Source of the DNA: Channa striata
Lineage: Eukaryota; Chordata; Actinopteri; Anabantiformes; Channidae
Assembly: GCA_033026295.1 (NCBI GenBank)
Contig: CM065175.1
Span: forward strand, 1,787,501-1,851,500
DNA length: 64,000 bases
Reading direction: 5' to 3'
Made by a program: the position numbers and the translations under genes. Of the stretch, positions 1-12,865 are shown in pieces. Within the stretch, counting starts at the first letter, position 1; every line of letters begins with the position of its first letter. The notes under the pieces are model-generated. The model saw only the letters and a list, made by a program, of their open reading frames with translations. It ran no database searches and was not told where the DNA came from.

Positions 1-532
1 TTATTTCCTCTCCTGGATTTTTATTTTATTTTGTATTATTGCTTTTTAGTTTATTTTATTTTTAGTATTGCTTCTTATTTATTTATTTGTTCCATTACTT
101 ACCTTGTTTGGTCCTTTTTGGTTTGACCTGTTTTCTTTTGATTTAAACCCAGTTCCCCCTAACTGTTTGTGAGTTCGTCATCCATCCATTGGATCGCCTT
201 TTGTTCTGTTCGTTTAGTTCTTTTCTTTGCTCCTTTTGTTGCTCCTGTTGGTTTTTTGATGCAATTTCCCTTTACTACTTGATTTGGTTATATTGTTTGC
301 CCTGTCAGTTAGTTTCTGTTCAGTCACTTAGTTTGATAGATTAATTGTTATCGTTCCCATAAGTCTTTGTTTGCTTTTCAGTTCTTTTCCAAGTTCATCT
401 AGTTTGTGGTTTGTTTGTGCGATTCTCGTCCTCCCCACTGTCAGTGAGTTTTTGTTCCTTTAATAAATCATTATTTCATACACTTTTGTCATCATCACCC
501 TGGGTCCGTATTTACAATACCCTCCTTTTGAC
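1..532 (+). repeat. Possible LTR-like remnant
   Basis: This T-rich stretch lacks any coding potential. Its style resembles the LTR at 22376-22858: a CTCCTGGATTTTTATTTT-type start, a run of CTGTT/GTTC-rich sequence, an AATAAATCATT segment like a polyadenylation signal near 460-475, and a CTGGGTCCGTATTTACA-like tail near 500-520. That order fits the R/U5 end of a fish Gypsy LTR. The left end would lie outside the window, and no second copy or internal region was recognised downstream. The call is by resemblance only. Confidence 0.33.
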
Positions 533-3500
533 AGCAAGGCCCCCTGAGCAGAGAATCTTTTCAACATCTTGATTAATTGTGAGAAGGAACCAAGCTGGTA
601 AAGCGTTATTTACTTTGTCCGGTAGTGTTGTAGCCAAGACCACTTTTCCAAGGCCAGTGAAGAATGAGACCAAGTCAAGATCCCAAGAGTAAACCTAGGC
701 TTTCAGCTTGTCCCTTCAAGGGTCACCAAATCGGAACCTGTTCCACACCTTGATTTGGCATGAGCTTTTTATGCCACAACCCTCCTGTTTATCTGGGTCA
801 GGACTAGCAGCAAGGTGCCTCTTGATGGATGGGTGGGGGCACACCTGGTTTGCACCTCCATGAAGCATGGATTTGATCTTGAGATGCTATGCCAATGAAA
901 GTGTGGGTGATATGCATCATGAAAAGGGGTGTAGGTGTTTCCAAATGTTTTCTTGCTCAGGGTATGTTACATCTGTACCTAAGCTCAGGCAAAGGCACCC
1001 ATCCATTCATCCATAGCATTGGTGGTTCGCTGTATGGAGCCTTTTCCAGGGGTTCAAATTAGTTTATAGTTTTCTGCTGGTGTTGGAGGTCCTTTATCCC
1101 AAACCTCTATAAACTGATGTTCCTGATATTCCTCTGATGTCCTTTTGTTGTCATTTAGTATATTCCAGGTAGTGGGATCATTCAACAAGAAAAAAAATTT
1201 ATACACGTTCTCTATCATTAGCATGATGATTTACTATCCCTGACTTTAACCAGCATATGGGACATATTTCTCAACCCTAATTTATTGCTTTACTATCTCT
1301 TATCTCCAAGGGAAAATGGAGCCTATAAGACACTATGTAAACTTAAGAGGACAGCAGAATGACACTGCTGCCTCTAAGAGAGTAAAGCTGACATGGCAGT
1401 GGTTGTGAGGAGCGAATGGAGTGCAGGTATGACATTGGGCCTCATGCAAAAACATTTTCATATTCTCATCTCAAATGTTTCCTTTTTTTTGTCTTGCATG
1501 TTTGAGTGCTGAACATCAGATATACCAAACTCCCAATACACAAATGTATTGTAAATTGTCATGTCAGACAAAAGGTCATGGAGAAAAGTAGGCTGTTGGT
1601 TCACAACATACATGTATAAGTAAATTTAATTTGTAGTTAAGAAAATGTTGGATAAATTCTCTGAAATCATTTATATGTGGCAGGTAAGAGCAAATCTGTT
1701 TCTACCTGTGGTTCTTGCAGGAGGCCCATTGAGTGTGTTCTACTGCGGTAAAACTGAACTTTTGATTAAATCCTTTTAGAACTTTTCCCACTAAGATTCT
1801 GAAGCTTTGTGACACACAGAAGAGTGAATAAATGTTTAGACTAAACACAGGTCCACTGTACTCAGTGGCATTTACAGAAGTGCCGAGCAGGCCCAGCTGA
1901 TTCTGGTTTTGGGTTTAAAATGGTGAAAGGAAAAGAACCTATTGACTAAAATAGGACAGCAGGAGCATCGCAAACAAAGAGGATATATTTGCATTTACAT
2001 CTCTGGAAAAGACATTAGCAAATAGGGTCAAAAGTTACAGCACACATTTGATTAACGTGATGCTTGTTGCGTTAGTGTGATATGTGAGGAAAAACTGCAA
2101 GAACTTACGTACTTACAGTGGGGTTGCAGCACACAAACCCCTCATTACAAAGAGGAATACGCACCTGAGAGTTCATTGGTGCATAAACCACAGGAACTGG
2201 TCCACAGAGATGTAGAAAAAGTGATCAGCTCAGACAAATCATCCTTCACCATGTTTGTGACAAGTAAGTGAGTGCATTGCTGGCATACACCAAGAGAACC
2301 GTAAAGGCCAGAATCCTTGACTCCTGCAGTGACCGTTTCTGGCGGTTTTGGTATGCTTCTTGAAACTGAACATATTCAACAACATGTTACCAGACCAACA
2401 ATTCATCCCTCATAGCCCATCGTGGTTCTTTTTCTAACACAATCTGCCCTATGATCATGTCATGGGCTCCAGGTTGTCTGATTACAGGATTATTAAACCT
2501 CTATGTGGTTGTGTTGTTTCACTTCGCACACCACATCTTTAATTGCTTTTATAAAAACCTACATTATTGTTAATCCTAACCTTATTGGTCTCTTGGCTCA
2601 ACCTTACCTTTAACTTTAGCAAAGACAGCATTGTTTTTGCATGAAATGCATGGAAGGAAAAGTGGACCAACCATAGTTCTGCATTGCTGTGATATGTAGA
2701 TGCTCTTCTGGGGTGGTGCACTGCATGTCAGGCTACGGCACATGGTGCTATGTGCGATATCTGGCTACGATTTATCTACACAGTACATACGGTGTGGAAT
2801 TAGAGAGTGATCTCTGCAGTCACCAAAAAATATGGGAATATCCTTTGAGAGACAGGAGTTTTGTCTCTTACCACAGTTCGACACACATTTCAGATCAAGG
2901 TACACCATCAAGGTCAAGGCAATGTCAGGTGGTGACCCAACACTTTACTAAGATTACTAACCTTTCTGTCTGCAAACAGCAGGAAACAATTATTGTTATT
3001 ATATTATTGTTTAAAAACGGCTATAGGCATAGGCATCAAAACTTTGGAGTTTATAAAGATATATAACAGGTAAAAAACACACAATTTCCAAACTACAACA
3101 CCATACAAGGATACTTCTCCCTGGAAATGTTTCTAAGCTGCACGAAGAAGGAGACACCTGAAACACAGGCTTAGTAAGCACAACTACACAATTAGTGTAA
3201 AAAACCTACAGATGAAGTTGGATTTAAAAACTTCCAGGTTTGGATGAAGAAAGACATTATTGACTGAATGGTTTGTATGACATCTACATATTTAATCAAT
3301 TTCACGTCTTCTTTTGTGAATATGTCACTGTGATTGGTGTTTCAACCAATGTTCCTGATCAAGTTCCGCTCTGGTATTTCAGTTTGAGCGCACTCATGCC
3401 TTTGCCAGCACCCTCCCTCTACATTTGACCCACCACAGCTGTTAGAAGCTGTGGTGGGACCACAGCACAATACCTGGGGACCAGGTCCAGTTCTGAGGAC

Positions 3501-4721
3501 TGTACCGCTGAAGGGCAAAGGCAGAGGAGAAACTCCATACCACCTGAACAATGCACCCAGTATAGGGCCTCGTTACACTGGCTCCTTTTGAACGGAATAA
3601 TGGACTGATGTTCTATAAACTGGATGAAGTATTTCAGATCCGAGTGAAACTACCTGATCCTGTCTCTGCTCTCATAGTTAGTAATGGAGCTTACTGTACT
3701 ATAGCATGTCCTATAAATCCCACTAGAGGGGGATTAACCTGTTTAAATTAATAACCATTGCATACTGCCCACCCACACATCTTTTGATTCATATTTCACT
3801 TTCTCACAAGCCTTTGTTCTTGTTGCTAGAGAGACGTGCACAAGGGGAAATACTTTAGCCTCAAAATGTCACTCGCTGCTCTTTCCTCACCAGCTGCTGC
3901 AGAGAAACATTGTTGTTTCGTGCTGCTGTATTTTTATCCTCCCTCCTTCTTGTCTTTGTCTTGTCCTGTCTCCGTTTTATGTGTTTTGTTTTAAATGTTT
4001 TATTTTGAGCCAGGGAGATGGATTTTCTTTGTCTCTACACCGCAACGTTGTTGGAGCTCGTTCTGGGAGGGAATTTTTTCATTGTGCCATGTTGTCTGCT
4101 TCTGTTTCATTTAACGCTGCCGACAGTCACAAGTTCTGTCTTTTAAGGGTTTGTTCTTTTCAACGAAATGTTGAAAGGCAGGGTTCTAGAAAGGATGTAG
4201 GTAGTTAGCATATTTGCAACGCTCCTTCTGGCCTCAATACTGTTCTCCACCTTTTGTAAAATGAATCTATGTGCTCAAACTGTGGAGCTTTTCTCCAGGG
4301 ATGCAAGGTTTTGGAGGTCTTTTCCAGGAACCACTGAGTGACTTGCACATGGGCTAGAAGCCCGAAGGTTGTAGAGACGTGTAGGTGACCTGACCAGATC
4401 CCCTGAGAAGATTTAGGAATCTAGGTGGGAAAAAAGAGTCACTTTCTTTGTAATTAAAGCTATGTGTAATGTATATTTTACAATGAATGAGGCAGTAGTG
4501 TAAAATTTGATGAATCTAGTCGCTGTCCCTGGTCTAGCCCCTAGTGTGGCTCAGAACCTGAAAGTAAAAGGGAATAACTGATATTTTTGGATTTGTTAGA
4601 ATAGAAAGCCTTGCTCAAAAGCTTTCAGAAGGTATCTGCTTATACTGAACCTCTCATGTTGTAAAGTAAAATAATTTATTTTCACATTTGTATGCTCGCA
4701 AGTTCCAGTAATGGCAAACAT
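533..4721. other. Non-coding stretch, no gene seen (upstream intron or flank)
   Basis: No reading frame here resembles a known domain; the longest open frames (up to 125 codons) have random-looking composition. I looked for the exon that should precede the 295-bp cadherin exon (signal peptide, prodomain and the EC1 start with its two strand-swap tryptophans) and did not see it. One short interspersed repeat is listed separately at 715-835. Confidence 0.6.
715..835. repeat. Short interspersed repeat fragment
   Basis: The order of segments (GGTCACCA..CGGAAC, then a GGCATGAG..TTTTTATGCC segment, then CAACCCTCCTGTTTATCTGGG, then GGACTAGCA) matches a very common teleost interspersed repeat that usually reads as a gene-free LINE or SINE tail. 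I cannot name the family reliably. No ends or target duplications could be defined. Confidence 0.42.
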
Positions 4722-4870
4722 ATGTCCATCCATTATCTGTACCCAATTATCCTGCGTAGGGTCATGTTGGGGGGCTGGAATCTATCCTAGCTGTCTCGGG
4801 TGTGGTCCACCCTGTACAGGTCACCAGTCTATGTCAGCACCAACACGGACTCTTTCACACAATACTGGGA
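4722..4870 (+). repeat. Teleost interspersed repeat (CCATCCATTATCTGTA type)
   Basis: It starts with CCATCCATTATCTGTACCC and continues through a GGGGGGCTGGAATCTATCC segment, a CACCCTGTACAGGTCACCAGTCT segment and a CTTTCACAC segment. The same ordered blocks occur at 48425-48590 and, on the opposite strand, at 56528-56790, which supports one repeat family with three copies in this window. This copy is diverged and loses similarity at its right end. Confidence 0.62.
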
Positions 4871-5935
4871 TAAATTTTAAAGACACTTTTGTAAGCTACA
4901 TTTAAGTTTGTATCGGCAAACCCCATTTTGCAGGTTCACACATTCATATTTAGGTTGCAAACGCACCAATGTGTTTATGAACCTACAGGTTTTTGACATT
5001 TGTAATGTCCAATGGTATGTCATTCATTTAACCTGTTCCCTGTTACTGCTGTTTATTGACATTATTCTTAGAAAGGCACGTCACCGTTTTATCAGCACAC
5101 GATCTGTGTCACCTTACTGTGCTGTTGACTGATGAGTTTAGTCCCACCTCTGATTATTAGGATCATGCACAGCTTTATTCCAGCAATTAATCTGATAATT
5201 AGGTTCCATCTATTTCCAAATAAACACGTCCAGCCCGTCTTTTTATTTAATGCTGTTGCAATTATTGTCCTTGATTTCATTTCCACCGGATTGCTGACAG
5301 TAGGGGATTTCAGCCTGAGGACATCATCACTCTGTTTTGCAGTCTGAAGATGAGCTGTAGCAAACTAAGCATGTGATCGTTTGATGATAAACACTGTTTA
5401 CATTCACAAGCTCATCGACTGATCATGCCTAAATCACTTTGTTCCACACAACATAAATGGTAAACAATTAAATACAGTTATCCAAATGCTGTAATTTTTG
5501 AGGTACTTGTACTTGAGTATTTCCATTTTGATCATTTTATTGTTAATACAAAACAATTAAAGATACAGCACTTGTAAGTTTTCACATTTGTACATGAATT
5601 AAAATTAACAGGACATGAACATTTTCTACAGAAACATTTCAACAAACAGTCATGTTATTGACAGCATTAAGTTCAACAGTGTTTAAAATACTTTTCTCAG
5701 GAATTCAGTTGACCTGATGGCCAGAAATCACTTTGTTGGCGGAGTAGCTGTACTTTTGGACTGGAATAAGTCTGAAATTGGTAAATAATTTTGGAATGGT
5801 TCTTGTACACGTAATGGAGTAAATGTTTAGAGAAATAGTCGCTTGCCAGTGCTGCCATCAAATACATATTTTTATCATGTCATGTCATGTCAACTAGACT
5901 TCTTTCCTTTAGTTTGGAAAAAAAATGTCTGTCAC
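4871..5935. other. Non-coding stretch, nothing recognised
   Basis: AT-rich sequence with no credible coding frame. The only structure noted is a short ATGTC pentamer repeat at about 5874-5890. A repeat-derived segment begins at 5936. Confidence 0.5.
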
Positions 5936-7575
5936 AAAAGTTCAATTCAATTCAGTTCAATTCAACTTTATTTATATAGCACTAATTTACAACAATTTGT
6001 CTCAAGGCACTTTACACAATAAAGTCCAGACTATACAGACATTTAGAGAAAACCCAAAAAATCCCTCTTGAGCAGCAGAGAGGGTTTCTGCTTCCCGAAT
6101 CTGGACTGGGAGCTGGTTCCACAGGAGAGGAGCTTGATAGCTAAAGGCTCTGCCTCCCATTCTGGGAACCAGAAGTCTGCCTGAATTCTAAGACCGAAGT
6201 GTTCTATTAGGATGATCTGGTACTAGGAGATCTTTTAGGTAGGATGGAGCGGTATAGGTAAGAAGAAGGTTTTTAAATTCTATTCTACATTTAATGGGAA
6301 GCCAATGGAGAGAAGCTAGAGAAGGTGAAATATGATCTCTCTTACCAATCCCAGGCAGTAATCTTGCTGCAGCATTTTGGATTAATTTTAGAGACTTACT
6401 GGGGCAGCCTGAAAGTAGAGAATTATATATAGAGTAAAGAGTATTGGTCCTAACACAGAGCCTTGTGAAACACCATAACTAACTTTGGTGTGTGTGAAAG
6501 ATTCATCATTAACATGAACAAATTGGAATCTATCTGACAGATAAGATTTAAACCAAGTTAGTGCAGTTCCTTTAATCCCAATTACATGTTCTAGTCACTG
6601 TAATAAAATTTTGTGATCAGTAGTGTCAAATGCAGCACCGATGTCTAGCAGAACAAGTATAGACACAAGTCATTTATCTGAATCCAAGAGATGATCAGTA
6701 GTGACTTTTACCAGTTTCTGTACTATGATGAACTTTCCTGACAGAAAAATTTCAGACAAGTTATTCCTGTACATGTGGCAACATAACTGCTTTGGAACTA
6801 CTTTTTCAAGTAATTTAGAAATAAAGGGGTGATTGGATATTGGTCTGTAATTGGCTAAAACACCTGTATCAAGACAAAGTTTTTTAAGTAGAGGTTTGAT
6901 TACAGCTACCTCATAGGCCTTTGCTACATATCCTGTTTCTAAAGTCAGATTAATTGAATTTAATATGAATGTGTCTATTAAAGGTAAAACATGTCTATGT
7001 AATTTTGTTTCGGACAGGGTCTAAAAGACATGTTGATAGTTTTGAAAAACCAAAAACTTAGTTTAGAAGTTAAGAAGGACTGGGGTGTTATTGATGCTTC
7101 TAAAGCTGTTGTACATGAAAATCCATCTGTTGAATTCTGTTGATTATTTTTGTCTAACAGCTACAATTTTATTCATACAGAAAGTCATGAAGTCATTGCT
7201 GCTCAGCGTTAAGGGAAAACTAGTCTCAACTGAACTATGGCTCTTAGTCAGTTGCTGAAAAGAAACCGGGGGTTGGTCTTATTTCCATCTATTAATGATG
7301 AATAATATGCTGTTCTGGCATAACGGAGGGCTTTTTTATACATATAACAAACTATTTTTTCCAGGCTTAGCGTGATTCCTGTGAATGAGTGGAACGCCAC
7401 TTCCTTTCCAGTTTTTGGGACGCCTGCTTTAAGCTGCGCATTTGTACCATGGAGGTTGTTTCCTTGGATTTGCTGCTTCCTTTTTTAGAGGGGCCAGAGT
7501 ATCTAGTATCATATGCAGTGAGGCTGCGGAATCATATACAAGATAATCAACTTGAGCAGGAGTAAAATAAAGGTG
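5936..7575 (-). mobile_element. L2-like LINE fragment, internally deleted
   Basis: Read on the minus strand, this copy ends in the same 3-prime tail as the LINEs at 38.6 and 19.2 kb (plus-strand CAACTTTATTTATATAGC, then CTCAAGGCACTTTACAC, then AAAGTCCAGACTATACAGAC). Further left on the element are reverse-transcriptase segments, nearly identical at DNA level to 39840-41050 but full of stops and frameshifts. Compared with that copy, about 430 bp is missing at 6420-6430, where sequence matching 39420 jumps to sequence matching 39870. The element fades out near 7575, before any endonuclease domain. It is a dead, 5-prime-truncated insertion in the intron or flank upstream of the first visible cadherin exon. 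Confidence 0.78.
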
Positions 7576-10500
7576 GTTACTCACCACTGTATTGGCAAAT
7601 AGTGGTGAAACGTTGGCTGAGGGACGCAGTTATATCCTTTGTCTCTCACATGGCCTGAACAGCCTTATTAGGTGGATAATAGGGGAGGAGAGACTAGGGT
7701 GGAGAAAATGGGATGTAATGACATCCTAATCCCCTTAGGAGAGGATTGTTAGGTGTGGCCTCCTTGGTGGATGTGTGAGGTGGTCTAAATCTTCCTGGGG
7801 ATGGATGAAAGAGCAGCATGGAAAATAGGAGATGGATTGTGCCCAAAGCTTCCTCCTATGTCCACAGTCCACAGAACATGCTTACTTGGCTCTGTATATA
7901 ATGTAACCCAATTCTAAATGAAAAGAGTTGAAGTAGATAGAACTTTACCATGAAATGATTCAATTAGTGGAATAAACCTGTGCGTGTTCAAACAGACAGA
8001 GATACGTTTTGGTTCAGCTGACGAGGTGAATGTTAATTAGGTTTAATTTATATGCCACACACTTCCATGTCATCACAGTAATGTTCTCATACAACAACAA
8101 AGATTTTGATGAAGAGAGTTTGGTCACAAACTTCCCTGGCAAACAATAGGGTTTGTTCCATCAATGTCATTTGGCTTCAAATAAAGGTGTCTCCAGCTGT
8201 TATGCCCACTTTTTCATTATAGTTATAATTAGTGGGTAATAAGGAGGTGTTCCCCTCAGAACAGTAAGTCATTACCTGACGTTGTGATAATGACAGGGCT
8301 TTCTTTTTAAAGAAAGAACATGTGGGTTTAATAATGTCACATTATTTAATAATAATGTAATAATGGCAGCTGCACTTGGAATATTGGATGGAATATTTCA
8401 AGCAGCAAATGTGAAGATTTTGCATCTTAAAGTGAATGGTTAGTATAGTATAACATAGTTAGTGACACATGGATTTGTAGTTAAATTAGTAGTCTGTCCT
8501 AAGATGTAAAGAGTAAGTCTATGAACCCCAGACCCCAGATTCAATGCGCATCCACTTTACCATTGGATTTACTGTTGTCCCCAGTGGCCCATCGTAACAA
8601 TATACCTTATTATTTTACTGGATGATACTTTCTGACGCAGTAATAAGAAAACAGAATTAATTTTGCTGCTATTTGATGTTTTGCAATTCGTAAGTAAAGC
8701 TGTCAGTGGATTAAAAGGTATCTGTCAATAATTAAAAAGTAGCATTGAATGACAAAACACAAAAAATCCAAGACACTCAAGAAAAATGTCAGTGTTCTTT
8801 AATCCAAAGCAATTTATAATGTAGCTTCACATTTACACACACACAGACATTAATATATGGTATAATTACTGTTGTGTGTCTGTGTGAATTTATTTAAGTG
8901 AATGTGCTCAGTAGTTGAGTAAATGCAATTAATTACTTTTCTTCTATTGTCACTGACTGATATGGCGTTTGAAATATCGAGTTTGTTCACATCTTCCAAA
9001 TTTATGACATGATCATTGCAAATGTAATTACGGTCAAAGTTAAAAGAAACCATGTAAACTGTGAATATAACTCTGGCTATAAATGTGGACTATAGCCAGA
9101 GTTAACTTTACCTACCTCCCCCTCCAGCACTGGGGGTGCAAGTGGATCAAGATGAGTTGACTAGGTGGCAAAAACCCTGTTGGAACACAGTAACACCGTT
9201 CAAAAAGGTTTGTTTCTGTGTCTGCCCACAGGGGCGGTGAAATCTTTGCACCCAGTTCTTATTTGATTATGATAAATTACAGTTAAAGCTTCGCAATCTA
9301 CAGTATATATATAAAAGTATTTTCAAGTAAAGAGAAATTTACTCATAAAGCTGAATAGTTTTTCCTCAAGGTTCTCTACAAGCGGTGCAGCTCACCTCTG
9401 GAACCTCTGGAACGTGAAAAAAGAACAAACATCAGAGAGGCAGGGATCAGTAAAGGGTGGGTAGAAACACCAGGTGAGCTAGACAAATGAGGCAGCAGCA
9501 AAAAAAAACAAGTCTAAATATGGGCAGGAGCCCTAGAAACCATCATAATGAGACAAGGGGAAACAGGGCTGGAAGGCAGGTGAAAGTGGATATGAGGCAG
9601 AAGTAATAATGGAGCGAGGTACAGGTGCACGTGTGGGTGTGGGCGGAAAAAGAGGAGTAGCTGAGGTAAACGGAGGACAGGAGGGAACGGCCGAATCCGA
9701 AATGGCCAGAAAGTTGATCCAGCGCAAACACGAGTGACAACGAGAATAGTTTGACTTTGAATGAATGAACCTGGTGGTTTTAATGTGGTGGTGGACAGGG
9801 GTCAGCATAGTAAAAACGCAACGCTGGCTGCAACTGACGGATGACAGCTCGCTGTGTATGGAGCCGCGAGGCTGCAGATCAGTCGGTGTGCACCCCTTGT
9901 CCACTGTGTCGGTGCTGGTGGGTCTACTGCACCGGCCCGGAAGAACAAAACCAGTCGTGGGGCAGCACATACGATGGCTGGTTTAGAAACATGTGTTCGG
10001 GATGAGCTTCCTTTTTCGTTCCACTCTTACCTGGGATTCTATGATTCAGGTGGAGGAAGTGTGGCAGCAAATCGTCCGACGTACAGCAGGACAGCAACAA
10101 ATCAAGATGTCAGGGGTTGAGTAATATAATGTGGGTCACTGTTCAGGATAAATCCAGATAAGACTCATCATTCAAGCAATTAAGGAAGCGTCTCATCACA
10201 CACCAACAGCTCTTCACAGGTTCTTCATAGCACAACAGACTGATGACATTTTTCACACAGAACTCTGTTTATCTGGGTGTCTCACGTTCACTTTCTCTAG
10301 TCGTTGCTTGATCGATGTGACTCATCTTTAATTTGCCTGAGTTTCGGAGAATGTGTTCTGTCACACTCCTCCACTTTCCTGTGGCAGAAACTTGAATCTT
10401 TTGTACAGCTGTCGCACTCCGGTCCCCCAGCTATCCTGCTTCGTCTTTCCTGATTGGATAGCTGGGCCTCTCATAGCCTGCTCTTCACCATTAGCTGACC

Positions 10501-10596
10501 ACTCATCCTGACACTTGGCTATTATTCTGCATTATATACTTGTCAGACACTTTAGCGCTGCCTCCCTCACTCAATTTCTCCTTCTTACATCTCCAG
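7576..10596. other. Non-coding stretch before the first visible cadherin exon
   Basis: No convincing gene. A 145-codon minus-strand frame at 9533-9970 overlaps two other similarly long frames and shows no domain, so I read it as chance. A 13-bp perfect inverted repeat is listed at 9069-9103. The last 20 bases or so before 10597 are a pyrimidine-rich splice acceptor tract ending CTCCAG. The preceding coding exon of the cadherin was not found. Confidence 0.55.
9069..9103. repeat. Short perfect inverted repeat (hairpin)
   Basis: AACTCTGGCTATA at 9069-9081 is the exact reverse complement of TATAGCCAGAGTT at 9091-9103, leaving a 9-base loop. No transcription unit or T-run suggests a terminator, and none is expected here. 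It may be a decayed transposon end or chance. Confidence 0.5.
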
Positions 10597-10891
10597 CTCC
10601 ACTCCAACTCCGACAAGGGCGATGGCTCTGTGCGTTACATCCTGTCTGGTGATGGGGCCGGGTCTATCTTCAGGATTGACGAGACGACGGGTGACATCCA
10701 CACCACTGAGAGCCTGGACCGTGAGAGGAAGTCCCAGTATGTCCTGCACGCAAGGGCCATTGACCGGCACACAAACCGCTCACTGGAAGCAGAGTCAGAG
10801 TTCATCATCAAGGTCCAGGATGTCAACGACAATGCTCCAACATTCCCTGATGGACCGTTTTCCGCCACTGTGCCTGAGATGTCTGATGTTG
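10597..10891 (+). CDS. cdh18: cadherin-18 exon: EC1 (most) and start of EC2
   Basis: This 295-bp internal exon encodes 98 codons plus one base of a type II classical cadherin, a calcium-dependent homophilic adhesion protein of the plasma membrane. It begins in frame after a CTCCAG acceptor and ends at a G|GTAAGG donor, so phases are 0 in and 1 out. The start LHSNSDKGDG and the segment DETTGDIH are typical EC1 of type II cadherins. Calcium ligands are visible as DRE at residues 41-43 and DVNDN at 75-79, and the exon ends in the EC2 opening strand VPEMSDVG. An NRS sequon lies at 60-62. The length equals the conserved type II exon. LHSNSDKGDG, YVLHA and MSD favour cadherin-18 over its paralogs, as I recall them. 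The EC1 N-terminal strand with the swap tryptophans must be encoded upstream of the window. Confidence 0.93.
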
Positions 10892-12744
10892 GTAAGGCAG
10901 GAGCATTCTCCAGGCTTCCCTGGAACCCCCTTTACCTCCCCACCCTTCAAAAAAGAAAACATTTAATATTAGTGTTATTAGTAATATATGCATGTCTTCA
11001 GCTTCAACATGAAACTAACTCATCTAAGCTAAAAAAAAAAAAAGATTTTCTGCAATAAAATCTACAAATCTTCAGTATAAACGGCTGAAATTTGTCACAA
11101 TCTCCATGGGACTTTTAGCTCTAGACAAGGTTCTTTGTTGTCAAAGTCATTATATCAGCTCCAGCAAGTAAAACAATGAGGCATAATAATTATATAACTA
11201 GATACAATTATAAATGGTGAAAGTGTAATTTCTACAGTAATCAACACAGACCAGTTAAATAAATGCAAAACTATGTGACTCTCACGTAATTTCATGTTGT
11301 AAAGTCAATACAGTCTAATGTCTTTTATCATCACCCTAAGTGTCTGGGAACTGAGGGTAACTCAGAAAGCCATGAATGTTGCCATTCTTGACCAATGTTG
11401 GATTTGAGCTGCTCCACAGCTGCTCTTTTTGTTTTCTGAAAAGAGGTTGTCTGGATAAATCCAAAACCTGTTTATGTACAGGTATAGCTCACGCCCATGC
11501 TGTGTGCATTAATGCCACAGCGTCACGGATTCAGATGATGAACTGTACACTGATAAGCAGTCAGAGGGCTCCTCTCCTCATTTGAATAAAGAATGCAGCA
11601 GCCATGAGAACAAATCCACTCCAAATGTTAAATGAGCTCGTGATCAGAGATGCTGTTTCCGGTGTTTCTGGATGTTGCTGTTTACACGGTAGAGATTCAT
11701 CTTACGTGTGTGGAAAATGGTTTGTTGAATTCATGCAGTTTTTTCCACTACAGAATCATATCTGTTTTTAATGCGGTGCTGCCTGAAAGGCCCAAAGATC
11801 ACAAGGCTTTCAGCTTTGTCCCTTGTCAGGTCTCTGCGAGTGATGAACCTCCCCACGTCCTCACTGTACTGTTGAAAGACTAACCTTCAGGACACTCTTT
11901 TGGATTTTTCTTTTCCAGTTCCCAAGTTCCAACTTTTTTAAAAATGTTTTGCAGACATTAAATTAAAATACGCACATAGTTTTAAAAATCTAAAATGTTT
12001 ACAATCAGCAAAACAATTTCCACATAATTGCATTCTATTTTGATTGCCATTTTACACAACGTTCCAACTTTGTGGCCCCAGAGCACCAAAGATTTACAAA
12101 AGCAAAACCACAAATGATCAATGTGGTGCAGTTGTGAGTGTGAATGTGTGCTCTGGGTGCCAGTGAAATGTGTACTTAATCATTGACTTGTTTTACTAAA
12201 GATCCACTTGTGACAAGTCATTTCTATAAAGAGAGTCGCTAAATTCTTATTCTTTGTTTCAGTTGAAGCCAAAAGGAAACCACAAAGGAAGGCCACAGTG
12301 GTTAACACTCACTATTGCTGAAACTATTTCAATAAATGGCGACATTTTAAAATGTTTTAAATCCTGAGGTGGATTTAGATGTTGCAGTTTACCAAACAGT
12401 GAGCTTCTACTAAATTAATATCTAAGATTAGTTAATTTGATTAATTACCAAATAATTAACTGAAGCTAAATGACAAATTTGTAAAGGAAAGGGGAGCGAC
12501 CATTTGCACTGGTGCCCACAAAGACAAATATGGTAATAGCAAACTCACTCAAAGTCGCTCTTACTTTCTAATTCTACCCTAATATTGCACCTCCAAAACT
12601 TTTGCACAAAACTCCTACAAAACTTTAGGCTCCAATAGGAGTTTTTCAGAAGTGGGCTGACTTTCTGTGGTGCTAACGTTTCCTTTATTCTATTCATGTT
12701 TATGTTTATTTCTTTTCATAATATTATTTTATTCGCTTATTGCT

Positions 12745-12865
12745 GACTGTGTCCCTTCTGTATGGACTTTGCATGTTCCCCAGTGCTCGTGGAAGTGTTC
12801 TAAAGATCTGCACATCCAAAGACATGTGCAGTTCAGTAAACCGGTGACTCTAAATTACCTTAATT
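12745..12865 (-). repeat. Interspersed repeat, same family as 56528-56790
   Basis: The blocks TGGACTTTGCATGTTCCCC, then a GTGCTCGTG segment, then CCAAAGACATG and GGTGACTCTAAATTACC follow the same order as in the better-preserved copy at 56528-56790, whose plus-strand orientation it shares. By the convention used for the copy at 4722, both are minus-strand copies. Only about 120 bp is recognisable. Confidence 0.52.

Noticed and set aside
9533..9986. Overlapping open frames on both strands (145 codons minus, 73 and 88 codons plus).
   Set aside because: No domain or repeat match, and several frames stay open together, which reflects GC-richer composition and not coding.
1..10596. Search for the cadherin exon with signal peptide, prodomain and the EC1 strand-swap tryptophans.
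   Set aside because: No plus-strand segment resembling that exon was seen; it probably lies further upstream.
10622..10966. Other long frames over the first cadherin exon, on both strands.
   Set aside because: They are alternative-frame readings of a real exon, whose frame is fixed by cadherin motifs and splice phases.
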